DNA from: Fen-549 sp050011315
GTDB lineage: Bacteria; Actinomycetota; Thermoleophilia; Gaiellales; Gaiellaceae
Direction of reading: 5' to 3'
Assembly: GCA_050011315.1 (NCBI GenBank)
Contig: JBEKJI010000042.1
Location: 1-12,384 of the forward strand
Length of the DNA: 12,384 bases
Translations under genes and position numbers: made by a program
Shown: piece after piece, positions 5,307-12,384 of the stretch
Layout: each line of letters begins with the position of its first letter
Numbering within the stretch: the first letter of the stretch is position 1
Notes under the pieces: generated by a model
What the model saw: only the letters and a program-made list of their open reading frames with translations
Databases searched by the model: none
Told to the model about the DNA's origin: nothing

Positions 5307-7394
5307 TCAGGTTGAGCCCAGGGCGAAACCGAGCGCACGCTCGAGGAAGGCGCGGTCGAGCGCCGCCGTATCGATCTTCTCCCGGGCGCGAACGCGGCGC
5401 AGGACGAGGCGGATCAGGGATTCGCGCGGATTGAGCGCCTTGGCGCGCTCGAGATGGACTAGAGAAGCGCTCCGATTCCCTGTGAGGTACTCGGCTATCC
5501 CCAGCTCGAGCTGCGCATACCAGTCGAGCGGATCACGCTCCAGAGCCCTCGTGTAAGCGTCCTTCATGCGGAGGTAATCGTGGCGTCGTCCCGCAATAGT
5601 GCCGGCGATCACGTCGGGGGTGTCGCTGAGCGGATCGAGCGTGCGGGCCCGGTCGAGCATCTGGTAAGCCTGCGCCGGATGCGAGCGCCAGCTGCGCGAA
5701 GCGCTGTCCACGTAACCCGCGGAAAGCCAGGGAGCCAGGTAGCTGACCGAGGCCACCAGCGCCGTCAGAGCGAGCAGCACGATCAACATCTTCCGGCCCG
5801 CACGAGGCCCGGTCGGAGCGTCTGCCGAACGGCCGCCCGCCGCGACCGCGGCGGCGAGGCCGAGGAAGGCGAGCGCGGCGGTAGTGAGAGTAGGTATCTC
5901 CCAGAACCACTCGACCGAACCGTGAACCAGCCAGTAGGAGAAGCCGACAACAAGCGAGGCGCTCAGACCTCGCCTGAAGGGGTCGAGGTCGCGCCGGCGG
6001 GTGGCGGCGAGCCCGCTCACCAGGAAGCCGACGAAGAGCAGTGCTCCGATCGTGCCCGTCTGCGTCAAGACTCGCATCTCGATCGAGTGGGGATCGTTCG
6101 GCTCCTCGTCGCTGCGCCGCGCCTGGATGTACTCGGTCGCGAAGTTGTTCGTCCCCACTCCGGCGACGGGATGAGCGCGGAACTCGTCCATCGAGACCCG
6201 CCAGAAGTCGTAGCGATGGGTGCCGTAGAGCGAGGTGAAATGGCTCGAGCCCGAGCCGCCCGCCGCCCCTGTGGAGAAGTTGTGCCAGGCGTTCTGAGCG
6301 CGATGAACGGGTTTGTTGATCGAGCCGACGACAACCGCGACGGTGAGCACAAGCGCCAGTAAAAAGCCGGAGACGACGGCCAGATCGAGCCGGCGTGCGG
6401 TCTTCTCGGCCAGCGAGAGGCGCCGGTCGAGGATAGCCGCCAGCGTCCCTAGACCCAGCAGCAAGACGAAGGTGACGATCATGCCGTTTCGCGCCTGAGC
6501 CAGCGCGGCCGCGACACCGCTATCGTGTTCGCCCGCCCGGAAGACGTCGAGCAGCCGGCCGAGATTCGGCAGCGATGCCGCGAGCACCACGAGAGCGGTC
6601 ACCAGCGCCCTCCCGCGATCGCTGACGAGCGCCACGAAGATGAGGAAGACGATCGGGAACGCGTACATCGAGCCCCGGCTCTGCGCCAGCACCGCCATTT
6701 GCACCAGCAAGCTCCCGCTCGCCGCGAGCAGCCCGCGCGCGAGCGGCGGCACCTCCCGGCGCGAAGCGAGATAGAGCGCGGGCCAGAGCGGGATTAAAAA
6801 CAGCGCCGCCTCGCCGTTCTGATACCCGATCGGCGAAGCCAGCCGCCAGCTCATGAAGATCGAGCCGACATTCCCGCCGTGGAGCGCGTTCTCGATCGTG
6901 AAGAAGCCGATCGCCGCCACCGCGACCGCGTACAGAGCGACGAACAAGCCGGCGATCCTGACGTTTGTCGACCAGCGCGAGAAGATCGCGTAGACGGTGA
7001 GGTAGAGAAGCGTCTGGTTGGCGCCGTCCCAGGCGTCGCCCTTCACGGTCGCCCAGGTGATCGAGAGGAAGCACCAGACCGTGAAGAGAGCGAAGAAGAG
7101 GAGCGCCCCGGTACGCCACTCGCGCTTCCCCAACGAGTACCTGAGATCGGCAGACAAGACGACGAGCAGCCAGAGAACGATCAGCGCTCCCGGGTACCAG
7201 ACCGTCGGCGGAAACCCACCCTGATCTCCCGCCCAGAAGAGCAGCAGCGCCAGCATGACGAGCATCGGCAATGCGAGCGCGAGATCGGCGAGTCCGCCCG
7301 GAAAGAGCCGGCGCAGGCCGCTCGGCCGCACGAGCTTACCGGCCTGCTCGGAGCCTTCACCGCCACGCGGCTGGTTCGAACCCCGAATCGGCAT
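5307..7394 (-). CDS. O-antigen ligase/polymerase-like (Wzy_C) membrane protein with C-terminal TPR region
   Basis: The 695-residue protein has a cytoplasmic basic N-terminus (1-33), then roughly 13-15 hydrophobic segments between residues 35 and 565. A large extracytoplasmic loop (about 360-440) holds the Wzy_C-like elements DFWRVSMDEFRAHPVAGVGTNNF and DPHSIEMRVLTQTGTIGALLF, the latter leading into the next membrane helix. The QSRGSMYAF motif (near 238) is also typical of this superfamily. The C-terminal 120 residues form two or three TPR-like helical repeats (AYQMLDRARTLDPLS, AYTRALERDPLDWYAQLELG, ASLVHLERAKALNPRES). The family joins or polymerises undecaprenyl-linked glycans, or transfers them to proteins or lipids. 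In a Gram-positive a surface polysaccharide or glycoprotein role is likely, but the acceptor is unknown. ATG 7394 follows a TATAAA box by 6 bases. The coaX stop is 87 bases upstream. Confidence 0.87.
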   Translation of the reverse strand: MPIRGSNQPRGGEGSEQAGKLVRPSGLRRLFPGGLADLALALPMLVMLALLLFWAGDQGGFPPTVWYPGALIVLWLLVVLSADLRYSLGKREWRTGALLFFALFTVWCFLSITWATVKGDAWDGANQTLLYLTVYAIFSRWSTNVRIAGLFVALYAVAVAAIGFFTIENALHGGNVGSIFMSWRLASPIGYQNGEAALFLIPLWPALYLASRREVPPLARGLLAASGSLLVQMAVLAQSRGSMYAFPIVFLIFVALVSDRGRALVTALVVLAASLPNLGRLLDVFRAGEHDSGVAAALAQARNGMIVTFVLLLGLGTLAAILDRRLSLAEKTARRLDLAVVSGFLLALVLTVAVVVGSINKPVHRAQNAWHNFSTGAAGGSGSSHFTSLYGTHRYDFWRVSMDEFRAHPVAGVGTNNFATEYIQARRSDEEPNDPHSIEMRVLTQTGTIGALLFVGFLVSGLAATRRRDLDPFRRGLSASLVVGFSYWLVHGSVEWFWEIPTLTTAALAFLGLAAAVAAGGRSADAPTGPRAGRKMLIVLLALTALVASVSYLAPWLSAGYVDSASRSWRSHPAQAYQMLDRARTLDPLSDTPDVIAGTIAGRRHDYLRMKDAYTRALERDPLDWYAQLELGIAEYLTGNRSASLVHLERAKALNPRESLIRLVLRRVRAREKIDTAALDRAFLERALGFALGST

Positions 7395-7400
7395 TCGCTC

Positions 7401-7406
7401 TTTATA
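7401..7406 (-). promoter_or_regulatory. -10 box (TATAAA) of the O-antigen ligase-like gene
   Basis: TATAAA ends 6 bases before ATG 7394, with no Shine-Dalgarno sequence between them, so the transcript is probably leaderless. No good -35 is visible. The gene is therefore likely transcribed separately from coaX, at least in part. Confidence 0.45.
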
Positions 7407-7481
7407 TCGCGCCCGGAAGTGTTTCTTGCCGGCGAACGCGATCCGGATGGGCCGAATACGCGTCTGTCAGAGCGAGGCCGG

Positions 7482-8240
7482 CTAGCTCGAAGGGAGGTTG
7501 CGCTCCCAGACGATGCGCAGGCCTTCGAGTGTGAGGAACTCCTCCACCGCTCCGATCGTTCGGCAGTGAGGAACGATCAGCGAGGCGAGTCCGCCGGTGG
7601 CGACCACCTTTACCCGGCCTCCCAGTTCGGCCTGCATGCGCTCGACGATGCCGTCCACCTGACCGGCAAAGCCGAACACGAGCCCGGACTGAAGCGCCGC
7701 GGCCGTGCTCTTGCCGATCACGTTCGCCGGCTCGGCGAAGTCCACTTGGCGTAGCCGCGCCGCGCGGGCGAAGAGCGCCTCCATCGAAATCTCGATCCCG
7801 GGCGCGAGCACACCGCCGACGTACTCGCCCTCGGCCGAGATGGCGTCGAAATTGGTCGCCGTGCCGAAGTCGACCGCGATGCAGGGAGCGCCGTAGTGCT
7901 CGAGCGCGGCGATCGCGTTGGCTATCCGGTCGGGGCCGACCTCGCGCGGATCGTCGAAGCGGATCGAGATACCCGTGCGCGTGCCAGGCCCGAGTACGAT
8001 CAGATCGCGCTCGAACCAGCGCTCGGCCAGCTCCTCGTAGCTGCGCACGAGCGCCGGGACGGTCGAGGCCAAACATATCCCCGAAACCGCGTCGAAGTCG
8101 ATCAGATTTCGGTAGAGAGCAGCAAGCTCGTCGCCGGTGCGGTGCGCCTCGGTGGCAACCCGCCAGTGCTGTTCGAGTCGCTCTCCCTCGTACAGACCGA
8201 GAACGGTCTGCGTGTTTCCGACGTCGACAGCGAGCAGCAT
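7482..8240 (-). CDS. coaX: Type III pantothenate kinase
   Basis: Catalyses ATP-dependent phosphorylation of pantothenate, the first step of coenzyme A synthesis; type III enzymes resist CoA feedback and need a monovalent cation. The 252-residue product fits the family length and has its three signatures: the N-terminal phosphate loop LLAVDVGNTQT (2-12) with D6; DDPREVGPDRIANAIA (96-111) with the catalytic Asp (D104) in GPDR; and VDFGTATNFDAI (123-134) followed by GGVLAPG (142-148). VATGGLA (213-219) completes the ASKHA fold. ATG 8240 directly precedes motif 1. A TAGGCT -10 box lies 6 bases upstream and there is no ribosome binding site, implying a leaderless message. It is on the same strand as the folate genes, but a 148-base gap with hairpins and a repeat separates them. 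Confidence 0.96.
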   Translation of the reverse strand: MLLAVDVGNTQTVLGLYEGERLEQHWRVATEAHRTGDELAALYRNLIDFDAVSGICLASTVPALVRSYEELAERWFERDLIVLGPGTRTGISIRFDDPREVGPDRIANAIAALEHYGAPCIAVDFGTATNFDAISAEGEYVGGVLAPGIEISMEALFARAARLRQVDFAEPANVIGKSTAAALQSGLVFGFAGQVDGIVERMQAELGGRVKVVATGGLASLIVPHCRTIGAVEEFLTLEGLRIVWERNLPSS

Positions 8241-8246
8241 TGCTAG

Positions 8247-8252
8247 AGCCTA
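8247..8252 (-). promoter_or_regulatory. -10 box (TAGGCT) of coaX, overlapping a dispersed repeat
   Basis: GATAGGCTCTAGCAATG places TAGGCT 6 bases before the coaX ATG. The box lies at the edge of the repeat copy at 8248-8302, so the repeat contributes part of this promoter. Confidence 0.5.
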
Positions 8253-8302
8253 TCCCAATGGAGACGCGCGGCTGAGGCGGTCGAGGCGTGGATGGCAGGG
8301 GC
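8248..8302. repeat. Dispersed intergenic repeat, copy A
   Basis: This 55-base stretch aligns without gaps to 12159-12213, with about three quarters of positions identical by my hand alignment. Shared blocks are GCCTATCCC, GCGCGG, GGTCGAG and GTGGATG. The remainder of the gap to 8388 contains a 6-bp hairpin CGCACT-ggt-AGTGCG at 8320-8334. Confidence 0.6.
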
Positions 8303-8370
8303 CGCACGAGCCGCGAAAGCGCACTGGTAGTGCGGTGAGTGGCTCGGGTGGTTCCTGGCGCCGCGAAACG

Positions 8371-8389
8371 GCCGCATCGGGCGTGCGGC
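8371..8389 (-). terminator. Hairpin at the end of the folate/DUF2469 unit
   Basis: A perfect 6-bp GC-rich stem, GCCGCA/TGCGGC, with a 7-base loop begins in the stop codon of the DUF2469 gene, followed on the minus strand by CGTTTCGC. There is only a short T run, so it may be a weak or factor-assisted terminator. A second hairpin at 8320-8334 lies further downstream. Confidence 0.45.
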
Positions 8390-8751
8390 TAGAGGTCGTC
8401 CTCGGACTGGAGCTGCTCGCCGATGCGCTCGGCCAGCGCTTCGGCCGTCAGTTGCGACCCCTCGCCCGTGTTCAGCTCCTCGATAGTCACGTCGCCGGAG
8501 GTGAAGACCTCGGCGCGCGGGATGATCCGGGTCGGCCGGTTCTTGTCCCAGACCCAGACGTCTTCCATGCGCAGGTGCAGGTACGGGTAGCTCGGCTGGC
8601 TGGTCTGCTCGACCTCGAGCCGGTTACACAGGTAGGTCACGTCCGGGGTGAGGACGCAGTAGCGGAAGAGGCCGAAGACGGCCGAGTACTCCTTCTTCAA
8701 GCGGAGCTCCAGCTCGGCCTCGTAGTCGTCGAGATCGTCGAGGTGCGACAT
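8389..8751 (-). CDS. DUF2469 family protein
   Basis: The 120-residue protein matches the actinobacterial DUF2469 family (for example Mycobacterium tuberculosis Rv2901c, from memory). The shared parts are the N-terminus DDLDDYEAELELRLKKEYSAVFGLFRY (4-31) and the block LHLRMEDVWVWDKNRPTRI (58-76), continuing to VFTSGDVTIEEL (82-93). The function is not established. It is acidic and soluble, with no signal peptide. The C-terminal 25 residues after the conserved core are extra relative to the roughly 100-residue mycobacterial form. ATG 8751 lies 7 bases after the folK stop with a weak AAGG upstream, so translation is probably coupled to folK. In mycobacteria the family sits beside rnhB and lepB; here it follows folate genes. 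Confidence 0.88.
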   Translation of the reverse strand: MSHLDDLDDYEAELELRLKKEYSAVFGLFRYCVLTPDVTYLCNRLEVEQTSQPSYPYLHLRMEDVWVWDKNRPTRIIPRAEVFTSGDVTIEELNTGEGSQLTAEALAERIGEQLQSEDDL

Positions 8752-8758
8752 CGTGCCT

Positions 8759-9217
8759 TCAGTCTAACCCCGCGAGCAGGGCTCCAACCGGCCCTTTCCC
8801 GGGGACTTCGAGCTCCGGGTCGAGCTCGGCCAACGGCTCGAGCGCGAAGCGGCGCAGATGTAGACGCGGGTGGGGAATCACCAGCTCGGGCTCGTTGACT
8901 ATCTCCGACCCGTACAGAAGCAGGTCGAGATCGATCACCCTAGGGCCGAAACGGTGACCGGCGCGACGCCGCCCCAGTTCGCACTCGATCAGCTGCAGGC
9001 GCGCGAGCAGCTGCCTGGGAGAGAGGTCGGTCTCGACCGCGGCGGCTCCGTTCAGGAAGCGGGGCTGATCGAGGAAGTCCACCGGATCGGTCTCGCGCAG
9101 CTGCGAGGCGGCGGCAAGCTCGACACTCGGCTCGGCGGCGAGGCGCTCGAGCGCGAGGCGCAGCATCTGCTCGCGGTCGCCGAGATTGGCGCCGAGTCCC
9201 ACATAGGCTCTGGTCAC
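8759..9217 (-). CDS. folK: 2-amino-4-hydroxy-6-hydroxymethyldihydropteridine pyrophosphokinase (HPPK)
   Basis: Transfers pyrophosphate from ATP to 6-hydroxymethyl-dihydropterin, making the substrate of FolP. The 152-residue product shows the N-terminal AYVGLGANLGDRE (4-16), ETDPVDFLDQPRFLNGA (42-58) for pterin binding, ELGRRRAGHRFGPRVIDLDLLLYG (80-103) with the Mg-binding D96 and D98, and IPHPRLHLRRFALEPLAEL (114-132). All family landmarks are present. The start is GTG 9217, immediately before the family N-terminus. A TAGGAT box ends 7 bases upstream, so it may also be transcribed from its own leaderless promoter in addition to read-through from folP, whose stop lies 39 bases before. Confidence 0.96.
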   Translation of the reverse strand: MTRAYVGLGANLGDREQMLRLALERLAAEPSVELAAASQLRETDPVDFLDQPRFLNGAAAVETDLSPRQLLARLQLIECELGRRRAGHRFGPRVIDLDLLLYGSEIVNEPELVIPHPRLHLRRFALEPLAELDPELEVPGKGPVGALLAGLD

Positions 9218-9224
9218 GCGCTCG

Positions 9225-9230
9225 ATCCTA
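9225..9230 (-). promoter_or_regulatory. Possible -10 box (TAGGAT) of folK
   Basis: CTAGGATC lies 7 bases before GTG 9217 in the 39-base folP-folK gap, and no Shine-Dalgarno sequence is present. It resembles the other close -10 boxes in the window. Confidence 0.4.
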
Positions 9231-9256
9231 GCCGCGCTCCGTAGCCTCGCGGCGGC

Positions 9257-10117
9257 TCAGGCGCCGCCCGCCGCCGAGCTCGCACGCTCGATCGCCGCCG
9301 CGACCGTCAAAGCCTCTACGTGCTCGCGCACGTCGTGCACGCGGAAGATGCTGACGCCGCGTCCGAAGGCGGCCAAGGCGGCGCCGATCGAGGCCGCCGT
9401 CGTGCCGCGCTTTGCCTCCGGATCGCCGAGCAGCCGCCCGAGCGAGCGCTTGCGCGAGAAACCGATCAACAGTGGGCGGCCGAAGGCGAGCAGAACGTCG
9501 AGGCGGTTGACGAGCGCCAGGTTGTGCTCGACCGTCTTGCCGAAGCCGATCCCGGGGTCGAGACAGATCCGCTCCTCGCGAACTCCGTGCGCCACAGCGA
9601 AGGCCAGCCGTTCCTCGAGAAAGGCGGCGACCTCGGAGACCACGTCCCGATACTTCGGATCGGCCTGCATCGTGCGCGGCTCGCCACGCAAGTGCATCAG
9701 GCAGAGATAGGCGTTCGAGCTTGCGACCACCTCGGCCATGAGAGGATCGCCCCGCAGCGCCGTCACGTCGTTGACGAGCTCGGCGCCGAGCTCGAGCGCC
9801 CTGCGAGCGACCTCTGCCTTGCTCGTGTCGATCGAGATCGGCGCACCGGCCAGCGCTTCCAACACGGGTATGACGCGGCGCAGCTCTTCTTCGAGACCGA
9901 CCGCCGAGGCTCCCGGGCGCGTCGACTCCCCGCCGATGTCGACGATCGCCGCTCCCTCCTCGAGCATACGCCGGGCTGATGCGATCGCCGTCTCGGCTTC
10001 GAAGTTGAGACCGCCGTCGGAGAAGCTGTCGGGCGTGACGTTGACGATCCCCATCACCGAGGGGCGCGGGAACCTGAGTTCGATCGGGCGCACGGGCACA
10101 CCCAGAGAGTACGACAC
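9257..10117 (-). CDS. folP: Dihydropteroate synthase
   Basis: Condenses 6-hydroxymethyl-dihydropterin pyrophosphate with p-aminobenzoate; the target of sulfonamides. The 286-residue TIM-barrel protein has MGIVNVTPDSFSDGG (22-36), VDIGGESTRPGA (59-70), ISIDTSKAEVA (94-104), ELVNDVTALRGD (113-124), CLDPGIGFGKTVEHNLALV (185-203), LIGFSRKRSLGRLLG (217-231) and FRVHDVREH (258-266), which covers the pterin- and phosphate-binding loops. The start is uncertain: GTG 10117 gives the longest form, while GTGs at 10099 and 10093 would remove 6-8 residues; none has a good ribosome binding site. It starts about 20 bases after the ftsH stop and is likely co-transcribed with ftsH. Neither folE nor folB is next to it. 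Confidence 0.96.
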   Translation of the reverse strand: MSYSLGVPVRPIELRFPRPSVMGIVNVTPDSFSDGGLNFEAETAIASARRMLEEGAAIVDIGGESTRPGASAVGLEEELRRVIPVLEALAGAPISIDTSKAEVARRALELGAELVNDVTALRGDPLMAEVVASSNAYLCLMHLRGEPRTMQADPKYRDVVSEVAAFLEERLAFAVAHGVREERICLDPGIGFGKTVEHNLALVNRLDVLLAFGRPLLIGFSRKRSLGRLLGDPEAKRGTTAASIGAALAAFGRGVSIFRVHDVREHVEALTVAAAIERASSAAGGA

Positions 10118-10136
10118 ACGCCGCCGCGGTCGCCCG

Positions 10137-12065
<1,929 letters not shown>

Positions 12066-12085
12066 TGCCAACAACCTCTATTAGG

Positions 12086-12091
12086 AGCCTA
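12086..12091 (-). promoter_or_regulatory. Likely -10 box (TAGGCT) of ftsH
   Basis: CTAGGCTC lies 20 bases before ATG 12065. Unlike the leaderless genes, this leader has room for the AGAGG ribosome binding site (12079-12075). No clear -35 is visible; GTTTTA is at about the right distance. Confidence 0.45.
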
Positions 12092-12123
12092 GCAGCACTC
12101 CCGACTTTTAAAACCTCCTGCAA

Positions 12124-12143
12124 CCAGGCTCGAAACAGCCTGG
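12124..12143. repeat. 7+6+7 inverted repeat upstream of ftsH
   Basis: CCAGGCT-cgaaac-AGCCTGG is a perfect 7-bp inverted repeat some 30 bases upstream of the ftsH -10 box. Its position suits an operator or a transcript hairpin; no T-tract follows on either strand close enough for a standard terminator. Confidence 0.55.
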
Positions 12144-12158
12144 GAGCCGATTCTAAGG

Positions 12159-12213
12159 GCCTATCCCGTTAGGGGTGCGCGGTCGAAGGGGTCGAGCCGT
12201 GGATGCCAAGAGC
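12159..12213. repeat. Dispersed intergenic repeat, copy B
   Basis: This is the partner of 8248-8302, in the same orientation and without gaps. It also contains a short CCTA...TAGG inverted repeat at its left end. It lies upstream of ftsH, as copy A lies upstream of coaX. Confidence 0.6.
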
Positions 12214-12332
12214 TCGTTTCGGAATGAAGACCCGTCGACTGGGTGTGATCGGTGGATGCGAGGCTAGGGAGCTCGTCTGGGGACGGAGGGGCGCCGGATG
12301 AGTGCGAGATCGTGGTTCGAGGCTAGGACGCA
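12190..12332. repeat. Degenerate ~55-60-bp sub-repeats
   Basis: GTGGATGC occurs at 12199 and 12252, with the related GTGGTTCG at 12312. GAGCTCGT follows at 12210 and 12269. GAGGCTAGG occurs at 12260 and again at about 12319. The units are therefore spaced 53-60 bases apart and share a GATCG-GTGG-(A/T)-GCGAGGCTAGG core. I see no supported coding frame here. Confidence 0.5.
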
Positions 12333-12384
12333 GGGCGCATTCGTATCGGACGTAGATACGGATGCGCCCGAGGACAACGTCCTC
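12333..12384. other. Two adjacent perfect or near-perfect hairpins at the window edge
   Basis: The first stem pairs GGGCGCAT-T-CGTATC (12333-12347) with GATACG-G-ATGCGCCC (12355-12369), 15 pairs including one T:G, around a 7-base loop. Immediately after, GAGGAC-aac-GTCCTC (12370-12384) forms a 6-bp stem ending exactly at the window edge. They could be a terminator of a gene to the right, part of a structured RNA, or the end of a mobile repeat; the following sequence is not visible. Confidence 0.6.

Noticed and set aside
7373..7384. GGTTCGAACCCC, resembling a tRNA T-arm
   Set aside because: The flanking bases cannot form a T-stem and no acceptor or anticodon arm surrounds it; it lies in the N-terminal coding part of the O-antigen ligase-like gene.
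6879..7754. Plus-strand open frame of 291 codons
   Set aside because: It spans the opposite strand of two well-supported genes and encodes an Arg/Glu/Asp-rich product with no motif, typical of antisense frames in GC-rich DNA.
12159..12175. GTTAGGG near CCTA, considered as an integron attC-like end
   Set aside because: The matching RYYYAAC partner and paired inner boxes are not found at a suitable distance, and no cassette gene is present.
12203..12301. Short plus-strand frame (32 residues) in the repeat region
   Set aside because: It has no ribosome binding site or recognisable motif, and the equivalent position in repeat copy A does not keep a similar frame.

Overview
The window is high-GC chromosomal DNA from a Gram-positive-type actinobacterium. 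A deep lineage such as Thermoleophilia (Solirubrobacterales or Gaiellales-like) is my best guess. The reasons are a DUF2469-family gene, which is typical of actinobacteria, an LPXTG-type sortase substrate, frequent GTG starts, and several genes whose -10 box sits only 5-10 bases before the start codon (leaderless style). The lineage call is inference; no rRNA or other marker is present.

Layout, left to right. (a) 3-809 (+): C-terminal part of a secreted-type protein of repeated Ig-like domains. (b) 888-1724 (-): transcription factor greA followed by a small zincin-fold metallopeptidase. (c) 1839-2894 (+): dusB, divergent from greA. (d) 2965-3849 (-): SAM-dependent methyltransferase with a C-terminal Trm112-like zinc ribbon. 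(e) 4072-4830 (+): CapC/YwqE-type PHP tyrosine phosphatase. (f) 4909-5181 (-): 90-residue LPFTG cell-wall-anchored protein with a near-consensus promoter. (g) 5307-7394 (-): large polytopic O-antigen ligase-like protein with a C-terminal TPR region. (h) 7482-8240 (-): coaX. (i) 8389-12065 (-): ftsH, folP, folK and a DUF2469 gene, in that transcriptional order. (j) 12066-12384: non-coding DNA upstream of ftsH with inverted repeats, a dispersed repeat, degenerate sub-repeats and two strong hairpins running to the window edge.

Functional grouping. Genes d-g look like a loose cell-surface or polysaccharide cluster (methyltransferase, PHP phosphatase, sortase substrate, polymerase/ligase). Genes h-i combine cofactor synthesis (CoA, folate) with membrane proteolysis. 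I do not see a clear new multi-gene system. The most unusual signals are non-coding: a recurrent CTAGGCTC-type -10 element close to start codons, and a roughly 55-bp repeat shared by the coaX and ftsH upstream regions, the latter next to a repeat-rich, hairpin-rich tract.
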